A stretch of DNA of 64,000 nt from Sva-07 sp942492715 (GTDB taxonomy: Bacteria > Actinomycetota > Acidimicrobiia > Acidimicrobiales > Ilumatobacteraceae). Shown here piece by piece: positions 26,900 to 35,133 of this stretch (its first letter is position 1; every line of letters starts with the position of its first letter). The DNA lies in the NCBI GenBank assembly GCA_942492715.1, contig CALOFW010000002.1, positions 496,001 to 560,000 of the forward strand. The letters run 5' to 3'. A model generated the notes under the pieces. That model was not told where the DNA came from and did no database searches. It was given only the letters and a program-made list of their open reading frames with translations. Both the position numbers and the translations under genes were made by a program.

Positions 26900-26992
26900 A
26901 TGGGTTCTCTGATCAAGAAGCGTCGCAAGCGCATGCGGAAGAAGAAGCACAAGAAGATGCTCCGCCGCACGCGTCACCAGCGTCGCAAGTAG
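26900..26992 (+). CDS. Ribosomal protein bS22-like (AURKAIP1/COX24 domain), 30 residues
   Basis: Encodes a 30-residue, extremely basic peptide beginning MGSLIKKRRKRMRKKKHKKM and ending RTRHQRRK. This matches the small actinobacterial protein placed near the decoding centre of mycobacterial ribosomes (bS22) and related to mitochondrial AURKAIP1/mS38. It is divergent from the tRNA-Gln/glmU unit and convergent with ispE. The leader TAGCGTGGCGTTCCTTATG is nearly the same as that of the bL37-like gene at 44399. Confidence 0.88.
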   Translation: MGSLIKKRRKRMRKKKHKKMLRRTRHQRRK

Positions 26993-27017
26993 TTCCAGTC
27001 TCGTCCGTCGGGCGTGG

Positions 27018-27042
27018 ACGACAGGGGTCAGGCCCCGGTCGT
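27018..27042. repeat. Imperfect palindrome with GGGGTCAGGCCCC core at the ispE 3' end
   Basis: ACGAC-A-GGGG ... CCCC-G-GTCGT, with the ispE stop codon (27028-27030) in the loop. The core resembles the family I palindromes (GGGGTC-x-GACCCC) but is imperfect. It lies between the convergent bS22-like and ispE genes and could act as a two-way terminator. Confidence 0.45.
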
Positions 27043-27837
27043 GATCCCGGCGGCAACGTCCATCGGCACCGTTCGTGCCACGACCACCGTTGCGCCCTCG
27101 TCGACCAGATCGGCGAGGGCGTTGCCATGTTCGCCCTCGGTGAACCAGGTCGCGCCACTGCCGGCGAGCACCGGGGCGGTGCCGACGCGTTCGCCGATCA
27201 GGTCGCGCCATCTCGCCAACCGGGGCTCCACCACCATCGCTGCGGGTTCGAGATCGTTCGGGCCAGCAGCCGTCGGGCCGCCGAGGTCGTCCCAGGCGCG
27301 GTAGGCGGCCGGTGTGCTCACGCCGAGCGGCGGGATCACGAGGGTGACGATCAGATCGAGATGGGGGAGCGGTTCGACGATCTCGCCGATGCCGCGCACG
27401 ATCGCCCGACCTCCGACGAGACAGAACGGGATGTCGGCGCCGAGGCGAGAGGCGACGACCAGTGCCGGTTCGCTCGCGTCCGGGTCGGGTGTGGCGAATC
27501 CTGCCCATCGCAGGATCGTGGCGGCGTCCGTGGAGCCGCCGCCCAGGCCGCCGCCGTGCGGGATCCGCTTGTCGATGACCACCTGAGCGCGGCGCTCGGT
27601 GAGCCGGAGCGCCTTGGCCACGAGGTTGGACTCGTCGAGCGGAATGCCCGCCGCGAACGGCCCGCGGGCGGCGAGGCCGGATCCGGCAGGGTCGATCGTG
27701 AGCACGTCGTGCAGGTCGAGGCTGACCATTTCCGCCTCGATCAGGTGATAGCCGTCGTCGCGGACGCCGGTGATGCGGAGCGTGCGCGTGAGTTTGGCGT
27801 GCGCCCGCAGCCCGATGGCCGCGTCGGTGGCTCCCAT
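27028..27837 (-). CDS. ispE: 4-diphosphocytidyl-2-C-methyl-D-erythritol kinase
   Basis: 269 residues from the ATG at 27837; the frame runs on upstream only inside rsmA. GHMP kinase motifs: RAHAKLTRTLRI near the start, the ATP loop PHGGGLGGGSTDAA (about 93-106) and the C-terminal LAGSGATWF. It phosphorylates CDP-methylerythritol in the MEP route to isoprenoids. Motif 3 reads GSGAT where GSGGT is commoner. It follows rsmA by 10 bp, the standard ksgA-ispE order. Confidence 0.94.
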   Translation of the reverse strand: MGATDAAIGLRAHAKLTRTLRITGVRDDGYHLIEAEMVSLDLHDVLTIDPAGSGLAARGPFAAGIPLDESNLVAKALRLTERRAQVVIDKRIPHGGGLGGGSTDAATILRWAGFATPDPDASEPALVVASRLGADIPFCLVGGRAIVRGIGEIVEPLPHLDLIVTLVIPPLGVSTPAAYRAWDDLGGPTAAGPNDLEPAAMVVEPRLARWRDLIGERVGTAPVLAGSGATWFTEGEHGNALADLVDEGATVVVARTVPMDVAAGITTGA

Positions 27838-27847
27838 CGCGGCGACG

Positions 27848-28777
27848 CTAGCGGGGGACGTCGCTGCCGGTCGGGCCGTCGTCGATCGCCGGGTCCGGGC
27901 TGCTGCGACCTGCGGCGAGGTGGGCGTCGGTGAGGCGGCACCAGGCGTCGACGTCGAGTTCCTCGGGCCGTGCGGTCGGGCTGATGCCGGCGGCCTCGAA
28001 CGTCTCGGGCTCCACGATGCCGGCGAGCGAGCGGCGCAGCATCTTGCGGCGCTGCCCGAACGCGGTGCGGACGAGGCCGAACAGTGCACCCGGATCGGTG
28101 GGTGGTGGTTGGTGCCGGGTGATCTCCACCAGTGCCGACTCGACGTTGGGGCGCGGCACGAACACCGAGGCCGGGACGTGCCCGACGATCTTGGCGGCGC
28201 CCCAGAAGGCCGCCTTGACGCTGACCGCCCCGTACGCCGAGGTGCGGGGACGGGCGGCGAAGCGCTCCGCAGCCTCTCGCTGCACCATCACCAGCATCCG
28301 GTGGATCTCGGGGACCTCGTCGAGCAGGTCACAGATCAGCGGCGTGGCCACGTTGTACGGGAGGTTGGCCACGAGCACCCACGGCGGGTGATCGTTGCTC
28401 GAGGTGACGGCGCCGGCTCCCGTGCTGCCGGCGTCGCCCGCCGGGCCGGTGAGCAGCGCGGGCCAGTCGAGGGTCATCGCGTCGGCTTCGACCACGGTGA
28501 CGTTGGTGCGCTCGGCGACCACGTGGCGCAGGATCGGCACCACGCCGTGGTCGACCTCGATCGCCGTCACGTCTGCCCCGGTGTCGGCGAGCGCGAGCGT
28601 GAGCGAGCCGAGGCCTGCGCCGATCTCCACCACTCGATCGCCGGGGCCGACGCGGGCGATCGCGGCGATTCGGCGCACGGTGTTGGGGTCGGCGACGAAG
28701 TTCTGCCCGAGGTCGCGGCGCGGTGCGAGCGCCGCGGTGTCGAGGAGCTCGCGAATCGCCGGTCGCGAGTGGGTCAC
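27848..28777 (-). CDS. rsmA: 16S rRNA (adenine1518/1519-N6) dimethyltransferase
   Basis: 309 residues from GTG. Dimethylates two adjacent adenosines in helix 45 of 16S rRNA late in 30S assembly. DLGQNFVADPNTV at the N-terminus, motif I VEIGAGLGS (near 50), acidic motif II AIEVD, and catalytic motif IV NLPYN (near 138) are all present. About 25 extra residues (TGPAGDAGSTGAGAVTSS...) sit just before motif IV compared with typical family members. GTGA overlap with the gene upstream. Confidence 0.95.
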   Translation of the reverse strand: MTHSRPAIRELLDTAALAPRRDLGQNFVADPNTVRRIAAIARVGPGDRVVEIGAGLGSLTLALADTGADVTAIEVDHGVVPILRHVVAERTNVTVVEADAMTLDWPALLTGPAGDAGSTGAGAVTSSNDHPPWVLVANLPYNVATPLICDLLDEVPEIHRMLVMVQREAAERFAARPRTSAYGAVSVKAAFWGAAKIVGHVPASVFVPRPNVESALVEITRHQPPPTDPGALFGLVRTAFGQRRKMLRRSLAGIVEPETFEAAGISPTARPEELDVDAWCRLTDAHLAAGRSSPDPAIDDGPTGSDVPR

Positions 28778-29289
28778 CGACGGATCTCGACCGGGATCGG
28801 GGAGTCGGTGAGGTCGGCGATCTCGGCGAACAGGTCGGGATGCATCACCAGGAAGTCAGCGGAACCGCTCGGGGCGAGTCTCGCGGTGCAGCGCACCGAG
28901 CGGTTGTTGTCGAGGTTGACCACGACGATGCTGGCTCCCTGGTTGACGCCAGGCGCGGTGCAGGTGCCGGGTGAGCCGACGTTGCTGCGGAAGACGGCCT
29001 TCGTGGTGATCCGTTCGAGTTTCGGTTGAACGGGCACGGCGATCTCGGCGAGCCCGGCCCCGACCTGACCGGACGGCCCGTCGAGGAACACCGGAGCGTC
29101 GGCCGGGTCGGCGGCCGGCACGGTGGGGTCGGGTTCCGTTGCGTCCGCTCCGCCGTCGACGACGATGCCCGCCGTCGCGACGCTCGGCGCACCGTCGTCC
29201 TGGTTGGCCCACCACAACGCGGGGAGCGCCACGAGGGTCAGTGCCGTTGCCACGAGGAAGCGGCGGCGGTCGGAGTCGGTGAGGGCCAT
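28774..29289 (-). CDS. Exported protein with a double-psi beta-barrel (RlpA-like) C-terminal region, in the rpfB position
   Basis: 171 residues. The N-terminus (ALTDSDRRRFLVATALTLVALPALWW) is a signal or anchor, followed by an acidic, Ala/Asp/Pro-rich linker (35-70). The last 55 residues read GASIVVVNLDNNRSVRC...ADFLVMHPDLFAEIADL...IPVEIR, which follows the RlpA/DPBB pattern (VTN.x.NGRSV ... LS..AF..I..L..G...V.I). In mycobacteria rpfB, a cell-wall lytic factor, sits between tatD and ksgA; this gene holds that slot. Cell-wall binding is likely; catalysis is unproven. Confidence 0.65.
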   Translation of the reverse strand: MALTDSDRRRFLVATALTLVALPALWWANQDDGAPSVATAGIVVDGGADATEPDPTVPAADPADAPVFLDGPSGQVGAGLAEIAVPVQPKLERITTKAVFRSNVGSPGTCTAPGVNQGASIVVVNLDNNRSVRCTARLAPSGSADFLVMHPDLFAEIADLTDSPIPVEIRR

Positions 29290-29347
29290 GGTGTGCTCGC
29301 GTCGTCGTGCACCTCGGAGAGATCGCGCGACGAGGGGTTGCCAGCGT

Positions 29348-29404
29348 ACCGTCGAGGGTCGACGGTGACGATCCGGAGTGCACTTGCGACCACGCTGCGT
29401 GGTC
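29348..29404. other. Two short hairpins between the DPBB protein gene and tatD
   Basis: ACCGTCGA/TCGACGGT (29348-29366, three-base loop) and GACCACG/CGTGGTC (29388-29404, three-base loop) lie in a 172-bp gap between two minus-strand genes. Either may stop transcription from tatD. No T-tract is present on the minus strand. Confidence 0.4.
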
Positions 29405-29461
29405 ACGTGATCCGGGCAGCGGGAGCGGCGCAGTCGCGTGACCGATGCGCCGCGATCGGGT

Positions 29462-30310
29462 TCAGTGAGAGGGGAGCGCGAACACCTCGTCGGCGTTGGC
29501 CGACGTGGCGCGGGCGATCCCGTCGACGGGGCGGTCGCGCAGATCGGCGATGAACTGACCGACGTGGGGGACCCAGGCGGGTCGGTTCGGCTTGCCGCGG
29601 TGGGGGATCGGGGCGAGGTAGGGGCTGTCGGTCTCGACCAGCAGACGATCCAGCGGACACAGGATCGCAGCCGCCTGGACCTCGGGCGCTCCCTTGAACG
29701 TGACGATGCCCGAGAACGACAGCAATGCGCCGATGTCGAGCGCTCGTCCGGCCTCGTCGGGACCACCGGTGAAGCAGTGGAAGATCGTGCGCGTCGGGAC
29801 GCCGACCGAGGCCAGGACGTCGAACGTGTCGTCCCACGCCTCGCGCGTGTGGATCACGAGCGGCAGGTCGCGATCGTTCGCCAGCTGGATCTGCTCCTCG
29901 AACGCACGCTGTTGAACCTCGCGCGGAGAGTGGTCGTAGTAGTAGTCGAGTCCGGCCTCGCCGACGGCGACGATCCCGGGGGTGTCGAGCAGATCGAGGA
30001 TCGTCTCGACCCCGTTGACGGCATCGTGCGGGTGCAGTCCGACGGTCGCATGGACGCCTCGATGGGCGGCGGCTGCGTCGATGGCGGCCTGCGACGTCTC
30101 GCGATCGCACCCGACGGTGATCAGCGTCGTCACACCGGCGTCGGCGGCGACCGCCACGGCGGCATCGGTGCCGTCCGGGATCCGAGCATCGTGCACGTGG
30201 CAGTGCGAATCGACCCACCGGAGCGGGAGCAGGCCGGCCGGGCCGTCGTTGCCCGGGCCGGCGTCGCTCGGTCCGGGCGGCTCGCCGGGGCCGGCGCCGG
30301 CGCCACTCAT
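29462..30310 (-). CDS. tatD: TatD-family metal-dependent hydrolase/DNase
   Basis: 282 residues. Amidohydrolase-type metal ligands: DSHCHVHD (near 34-41), Glu in VGEAGLDYYY, His in VIHTREAWDD, HCFTGG and the late Asp of LVETDSPYLAP. It begins with about 28 extra Gly/Pro/Ala residues before the fold. Likely a 3'-5' exonuclease or deoxyribonuclease. Overlaps metG by 4 bp, reproducing the conserved metG-tatD order of actinobacteria. Confidence 0.93.
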   Translation of the reverse strand: MSGAGAGPGEPPGPSDAGPGNDGPAGLLPLRWVDSHCHVHDARIPDGTDAAVAVAADAGVTTLITVGCDRETSQAAIDAAAAHRGVHATVGLHPHDAVNGVETILDLLDTPGIVAVGEAGLDYYYDHSPREVQQRAFEEQIQLANDRDLPLVIHTREAWDDTFDVLASVGVPTRTIFHCFTGGPDEAGRALDIGALLSFSGIVTFKGAPEVQAAAILCPLDRLLVETDSPYLAPIPHRGKPNRPAWVPHVGQFIADLRDRPVDGIARATSANADEVFALPSH

Positions 30311-31836
30311 GTCAGGCGCGGGAACAGGGCATCACCCTTGGTGACGACGGCACCCGGCGTGTACTGGCCCCAGGCCGCCGCCTCGGGCAGGCGTTGATCG
30401 GCCACGAGGCCCGGCAGGCCGATCCGCTCCCAGATCGCCTGGGCGGTGTCGGGGATCGCCGGCGAGGCCAGGATGGCGACGATCCGCAGCGCCTCGAGTG
30501 CGTCGCCCAGGACCGCATCGACGGATGGTCCGGGTTCGGCCTTCCACGGCTCGTTGGCCTCGAGGTGGGCATTGGTGGCCCGCACCAGCGACCACGTGGC
30601 GTCGAGCGCCTTGCTCGGCTGCACGACATCCCACTGCGCGGCGGTGTCTTCGTACGCCGCTGCTGCCGCACCGGCGAGCGGGCTGTCGGGGTCGGGTGCG
30701 GTACCGAGGCCGTCGCACTTCTTGGCGACGACGGTGGCCACGCGCGCCGCGAGGTTGCCGAGGTTGTTGGCGAGGTCGGCGTTGTAGCGCGACGTGAACC
30801 CTTCGATCGAGAAGTCGCCGTCGTTGCCGTAGGCGGTGTCGGCGAGCACGTAGTAGCGGAACCCGTCGACGCCGACGTCGTCGACCAGGTCGAGCGGATC
30901 GACCACGTTGCCGGAGGTCTTGCTCATCTTCTCGCCACCGCTGAGCAGCCAGCCGCCGATCGCCCAGCCCTTCGGCAGCTCGACGCCGGCGGACATCAGC
31001 ATCGCCGGCCAGTACACACAGTGTTGACGGATGATGTCCTTGCCGATCAGGTGGTAGTCGACCGGCCACCAGTCGCGGTAGGCGTCGGTGCCGTCGCCGA
31101 AACCGGTCGCGGCGAGGTAGTTGGTCAGGGCGTCGAACCAGACGTAGGTGACGTGCTTCGGATCCCACGGCAGCGGGATGCCCCACTCCAGCGACGTGCG
31201 GCTGATCGAGAAGTCGCGCAGGCCGCTCTTGATCAGGCCGATCGCCTCGTTGCCCCGGTGTTCGGGCGTCAGCGCCGTGGGGTGTGCCGCGTACCAGTCG
31301 AGCAATCTGTCCTCGAAACGCGAGAGCCGGAAGAACCAGTTCTCCTCCTCGAAGTACTCCACCGGTCGCTGGTGGATCGGGCAGCAGTCGGCGACGACCC
31401 CGTCGGCGGTGGCGACCTCGATCAGCTCGTCGTCGGCGTAGTACTCCTCGCAGGCGACGCAGTACTTGCCCGCGAACGTGTCGAGTTCGATGTCGCCCGC
31501 GTCGTAGCAGCGCTGGAGGAGTTCGGTGACGGCGGCCTTGTGGCGTGGTTCGGTGGTGCGGATGAAGTCGTCGTTGGCGATGTTCAGGCGCTTCCAGGCG
31601 GCCGCGAACTTCGGTGCGATGGCGTCGACGAAGTCCTGCGGCGACCGGCCGGCGGCTTCGGCGGTCTGCTGGATCTTGAGGCCGTGCTCGTCGGTGCCGG
31701 TGAGGTACTTGACGTCGTCGCCGAGCAGGCGGTGCCAGCGGGTGAGCGCGTCGCCGACGATCGTCGTGTACGCATGGCCGAGGTGGGGCTCGGCGTTCAC
31801 GTAGTAGATCGGGGTCGTCACGTAGAACCGGGTCAC
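30307..31836 (-). CDS. metG: Methionyl-tRNA synthetase
   Basis: 509 residues. Class I motifs: TPIYYVNAEPHLGHAYT (HIGH variant HLGH) and KMSKTSGNVVDP (KMSKS variant, near 303). A zinc-binding insert has CVAC and CCPIH. The anticodon-binding helical domain is present, but there is no C-terminal EMAP/tRNA-binding extension, as usual for the shorter actinobacterial enzyme. It charges tRNA-Met. Confidence 0.97.
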   Translation of the reverse strand: MTRFYVTTPIYYVNAEPHLGHAYTTIVGDALTRWHRLLGDDVKYLTGTDEHGLKIQQTAEAAGRSPQDFVDAIAPKFAAAWKRLNIANDDFIRTTEPRHKAAVTELLQRCYDAGDIELDTFAGKYCVACEEYYADDELIEVATADGVVADCCPIHQRPVEYFEEENWFFRLSRFEDRLLDWYAAHPTALTPEHRGNEAIGLIKSGLRDFSISRTSLEWGIPLPWDPKHVTYVWFDALTNYLAATGFGDGTDAYRDWWPVDYHLIGKDIIRQHCVYWPAMLMSAGVELPKGWAIGGWLLSGGEKMSKTSGNVVDPLDLVDDVGVDGFRYYVLADTAYGNDGDFSIEGFTSRYNADLANNLGNLAARVATVVAKKCDGLGTAPDPDSPLAGAAAAAYEDTAAQWDVVQPSKALDATWSLVRATNAHLEANEPWKAEPGPSVDAVLGDALEALRIVAILASPAIPDTAQAIWERIGLPGLVADQRLPEAAAWGQYTPGAVVTKGDALFPRLT

Positions 31837-31845
31837 ACGGCCACG

Positions 31846-32832
31846 CTAGAGGTTGGCCTCTCCTGGCCCACCGGCGGGTTTCGAGCCCCGAGTGGAGCGA
31901 GCGATCACGACGATCACCACGACGATTCCGCCCGCGGCGACGACGGCGGCTGCCGCTGCCCCGTGCAGGGTGATGATCAACAGCCCTTGGAGTCCCTGGA
32001 GGAAGGCGATCACACCGACCACGAGGATCGGGACCAGGTGACGCACCAGTCCGACGGCCACGATGCCGGCGGCGGTGAGGGTCGCCGCGATCGAGGCAGC
32101 CAGTTCGCTCGCGTCGGCCAGCATCGCGGCGCCGATCATCGCCGCGATCGCGGCGACGGCGAGCACGTAGAGCTCGGGTCGCAGCCGCTGTGTGATCGCC
32201 GCGGCGCCGATGGCGATCGCTGCCAGCCAGACGAGGATGCCGCCGATCCAGGGTGGGGTCGAGAGGAGCGCGCCGACTCCGCCGAACGTGAGCCCGGCGC
32301 CGACCGCGGTCGTCAGCACCTGGAGGGGGCGGTCGAGGTTGCGCCACAGCACCGCCCCGATCGCCAGGACCGGCAGTCCGACGATCAGGACGTTCCAGCC
32401 CGGCTGGTCGAAGCCGACGGTGTCGACGATGACGCCGGTGGTCAGCGCGACGCCGCCCGTCCCGATGAGCCACATGAACGATGCGAGCCGTCGGGTTCCC
32501 GCGTCGCCGAGACCGACGAGTCGGGCGCCGGCGACGAAGCCGAGCGCGGCGATGGCGACACCGATCGCCACCTGTCCACCGGTGCGAAGTGTCTCCCAGC
32601 TCTGGCCGACCATCATGGCGCCACTCATGAGGGCGAGGACGCTGCCGAGGTACACGGCGAGTTCGGCGACGATCGAGAGACGAGGTGACGCAGGAGTGTC
32701 GTGATGTTCGTAGGAGCGGATCGCCTCGACCTGATCGCTCGTGACCAAGCCGTGCTCGACCCAGTCGTCGGCGTGCTGGTCGAGCCATTCCGTGTCGGCC
32801 CCGTCGGGCCGGTTGCTGAACAGGGAGATCAT
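31846..32832 (-). CDS. DUF2157-like multi-pass membrane protein
   Basis: 328 residues from the ATG at 32832, which has GAGGGG six bases upstream. An N-terminal soluble part (WLDQHADDWVEHGLVTSDQVEAI) of the type seen before DUF2157 domains is followed by about ten short hydrophobic segments. Function is unknown for the family. It sits 9 bp before metG and after a 185-bp gap containing a strong hairpin. Confidence 0.7.
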   Translation of the reverse strand: MISLFSNRPDGADTEWLDQHADDWVEHGLVTSDQVEAIRSYEHHDTPASPRLSIVAELAVYLGSVLALMSGAMMVGQSWETLRTGGQVAIGVAIAALGFVAGARLVGLGDAGTRRLASFMWLIGTGGVALTTGVIVDTVGFDQPGWNVLIVGLPVLAIGAVLWRNLDRPLQVLTTAVGAGLTFGGVGALLSTPPWIGGILVWLAAIAIGAAAITQRLRPELYVLAVAAIAAMIGAAMLADASELAASIAATLTAAGIVAVGLVRHLVPILVVGVIAFLQGLQGLLIITLHGAAAAAVVAAGGIVVVIVVIARSTRGSKPAGGPGEANL

Positions 32833-32935
32833 GGCGAACCCCTCTCGTCGGGCCTCTCGTGAGGTATCCACTTGCATCGTGGGCCGAGATCGCCGGCCTG
32901 GGCAGGGCCGATCGACCACTCGCGTCGGTCGGCAG

Positions 32936-32977
32936 GCGATGAGCGAAGTCACCGGATAGCGGTAGTTCGCTCATCGC
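32936..32977. terminator. Strong hairpin downstream of the HAD-IB gene
   Basis: A perfect 12-bp stem, GCGATGAGCGAA (32936-32947) with its inverse (32966-32977), and an 18-base loop that can pair ACCG with CGGT inside. It lies between two minus-strand genes, 40 bp after the HAD-IB stop. There is no T-tract, so termination would be of the GC-hairpin type; an operator is the alternative. Confidence 0.6.
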
Positions 32978-33017
32978 TCGGCTCGCTCGGTTCGGGCCGG
33001 TGGACCCGGCGGGTGGG

Positions 33018-33842
33018 TCAGCGGCGGAGGAAGCCGGAGCTGCGACGACCCGCACGGGAACTGGTGACCGCAGCGCCCGCGGCGAAGCTGGCGCCCGCGA
33101 TGCCGACCGCTCCGATCGAGGTGATCGTGCGTCGCACGACCGACTTCGTCTGCTCGCTGAAGATCACGATCGGCCACCCGTTGCGGCGGGCGTGCCGTTC
33201 GAGCTTCGCGTCGGGGTTGACGGCCACGGGATGGCCGACCGCCTCGAGCATCGGCAGGTCGCTCGCCGAGTCGCTGTAGGCGTAGCACTGGTCGAGTTCG
33301 TACCCGTTCCAGTTGGCGATCTCGACCATCGCCTCCACCTTGCCGGCCCCGTAGCAGAACGGTCCGTCGAGCTGGCCGGTGTATCGACCGTCGAGCACCT
33401 TGCTGCGTGTGCCGATGCCCGATGTCATGCCGAGCGAGTGGGCCAGCGGCTCGACGATCTCCTGCGGCGCCGCGGACACGATGAAGGTGTCGCGGCCCGC
33501 TTGGCGGTGCCGGTCGAGCAACCGGCGGGCTTCGGGGCGCAGACGGGCGAGCAGCCGAGGGAGGATCTCGACGTTGAGCGCCTGCATGTCGCTCTGGCGC
33601 ATTCCGGTGACCGCCTTGAGAACCCGCGCCTTCACGGCGTCGGTCGTGTCGTCGTCGGCCCCGAAGAGCTTGAAGGTGGCGGCCCCGAACGCGTCGCGCG
33701 CGAACTCGGTGTTGCGGATCATCCCGGCCTTTCGGGCCTGGAGCGCGAGCGTGTAGGCCGACGACCCCGAGATCAGGGTGCGGTCGAGATCGAAGAATGC
33801 GGCGCTCGGTCCGGTGCCGGCGACGTTGACGTACTCACTCAT
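33018..33842 (-). CDS. HAD-IB family hydrolase (SerB-like phosphatase)
   Basis: 274 residues from the ATG at 33842 (8-bp overlap with rsmI). Motif I FFDLDRTLISGSSAY has Arg after the second Asp instead of Gly, as in HAD-IB proteins; motif II is IVSAAPQEIVEPL; motif IV CYAYSDSASDLPML. A C-terminal stretch (VVRRTITSIGAVGIAGASFAAGAA) is hydrophobic and may anchor it. Family members include putative lipid-phosphate or phosphoserine phosphatases; the substrate is unknown. Confidence 0.85.
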   Translation of the reverse strand: MSEYVNVAGTGPSAAFFDLDRTLISGSSAYTLALQARKAGMIRNTEFARDAFGAATFKLFGADDDTTDAVKARVLKAVTGMRQSDMQALNVEILPRLLARLRPEARRLLDRHRQAGRDTFIVSAAPQEIVEPLAHSLGMTSGIGTRSKVLDGRYTGQLDGPFCYGAGKVEAMVEIANWNGYELDQCYAYSDSASDLPMLEAVGHPVAVNPDAKLERHARRNGWPIVIFSEQTKSVVRRTITSIGAVGIAGASFAAGAAVTSSRAGRRSSGFLRR

Positions 33843-34674
33843 CGGTTCCAGTCTGGCGGTCGAGAGCGATGGCGAGGGCGTACACCTCGCGTTTCGGCCG
33901 CCCGACCGCACGGGCGACGGCGGCCGACGCGTCTCGTGTGGAGGCGCCGGCGTCGAGGTGGGACCGCAGCGCGTCGCGGACGTCGTCGTCGCTCGCCGGC
34001 TCGTCGTCGACCGGTGCGCCCTCGATCACCAGCACGTACTCACCGCGCGGGCCGCCGATGTCGATCGTGCCGAGGGGGCCGCGCACGATCTCCTCGTGGA
34101 GCTTCGTCAGCTCGCGCGTGACCACCACCATCCGATCGTCGCCGCACGCGTCGCGGAGGTCGTCGAGCGTTCGCAACACGCGATGCGGAGCCTCGTAGAG
34201 CACGGTCGTGCGGTGCTCCGCGGCGATCTCGGCGAGGCGGCTCGCCCGCTCGGCGCCCTTGCGGGGGATGAAGCCCTCGAACACGAACCGGTCGGTGGCG
34301 AGCCCGCTGATCGTGAGCGCCATGATCGCTGCGCTCGGGCCCGGCACGGCGCTGACCGGGTAGCCGGCATCGAGGGTGGCGCGCACGATGCGCTCGCCGG
34401 GATCGGAGATGCCGGGGGTGCCGGCGTCGCTGACGATGGCGACGTCGCGCCCGTCGCCGAGCGTGCGCAGGACGTCGTCGACGCGGCTGAGCTCGGTGTG
34501 GTCGTTGCACACGGCGAGGCGTTCGGCCCGCACGCCGGCGTGCTGCAGCAGCAGGCCGGTGCGGCGGGTGTCCTCGCAGCACACCAGCGCGACGTGTGAC
34601 AGCACCTCCACCGCGCGCGGTGGGAGGTCGCCGAGGTTGCCGATCGGGGTGGCGACGAGCCAGAGCGTGCTCAT
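33835..34674 (-). CDS. rsmI: 16S rRNA (cytidine1402-2'-O)-methyltransferase
   Basis: 279 residues. TP-methylase family: LWLVATPIGNLGDLPPRAVEVL at the N-terminus, CEDTRRTGLLLQH, VSDAGTPGISDPG and FVFEGFIPRKG are the RsmI signatures. It methylates the ribose of C1402 in the ribosomal P site. Four bp after the DUF192 gene; overlaps the HAD-IB gene by 8 bp. Confidence 0.95.
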   Translation of the reverse strand: MSTLWLVATPIGNLGDLPPRAVEVLSHVALVCCEDTRRTGLLLQHAGVRAERLAVCNDHTELSRVDDVLRTLGDGRDVAIVSDAGTPGISDPGERIVRATLDAGYPVSAVPGPSAAIMALTISGLATDRFVFEGFIPRKGAERASRLAEIAAEHRTTVLYEAPHRVLRTLDDLRDACGDDRMVVVTRELTKLHEEIVRGPLGTIDIGGPRGEYVLVIEGAPVDDEPASDDDVRDALRSHLDAGASTRDASAAVARAVGRPKREVYALAIALDRQTGTDE

Positions 34675-34678
34675 CGGC

Positions 34679-35026
34679 TCAGGAATCGGCTGACTCGCCG
34701 GTGCGGACCTCGATCTGGTCGCCGACGCGCAGCCCCCAGCGGCCGAACGCCCCCGCTTCGGCCTCGATCACGCTGCGGGCATTCCACACCGGGATGCCCA
34801 CCCTGAACCGCTGCATCTGGATCGTCTTGACGACCACACCGTCGTCGTCGAGGTAGGCGACGTCGATCGGGAACTTCATGCCGATGGTGTGGATCCACCG
34901 GCACGGGGTGATCACGAGCGCACCCTCCATCGACTCCCGTCCGAGCAGGCCGTGTCGCCGGGACCGTCGGGTGTCGGCGATCTCGGTGGAGGCGAGCACC
35001 CGCGCGTCGCAGACCAGCCAAGCCAT
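34679..35026 (-). CDS. DUF192 family protein
   Basis: 115 residues. Contains the family core RRHGLLGRESMEGALVI, W(I/H)TIGMKFPIDVAYLD and VVWNAR-like NARSVIEAEAG, ending GDQIEV. Family members are small, often secreted or periplasmic beta-proteins of unknown role; no signal peptide is visible here. First gene of a DUF192 - rsmI - HAD-IB run; the gap to the divergent fetA-like gene is about 107 bp. Confidence 0.85.
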   Translation of the reverse strand: MAWLVCDARVLASTEIADTRRSRRHGLLGRESMEGALVITPCRWIHTIGMKFPIDVAYLDDDGVVVKTIQMQRFRVGIPVWNARSVIEAEAGAFGRWGLRVGDQIEVRTGESADS

Positions 35027-35133
35027 GCTCGCAGTGTGCCAGATCGATGGCGTGTCCCGCCGGACGCAGGGCGTCGCACGCGCCGGAGGTGTCGCGCACC
35101 GGCGATCGCGGTACGTTCGGGCGGTGAGCCGCG

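Noticed and set aside
30332..33055. 900-codon frame overlapping metG and the DUF2157 gene on the same strand
   Set aside because: Arg/Pro-rich shadow; metG has intact HIGH and KMSKS motifs in another frame.
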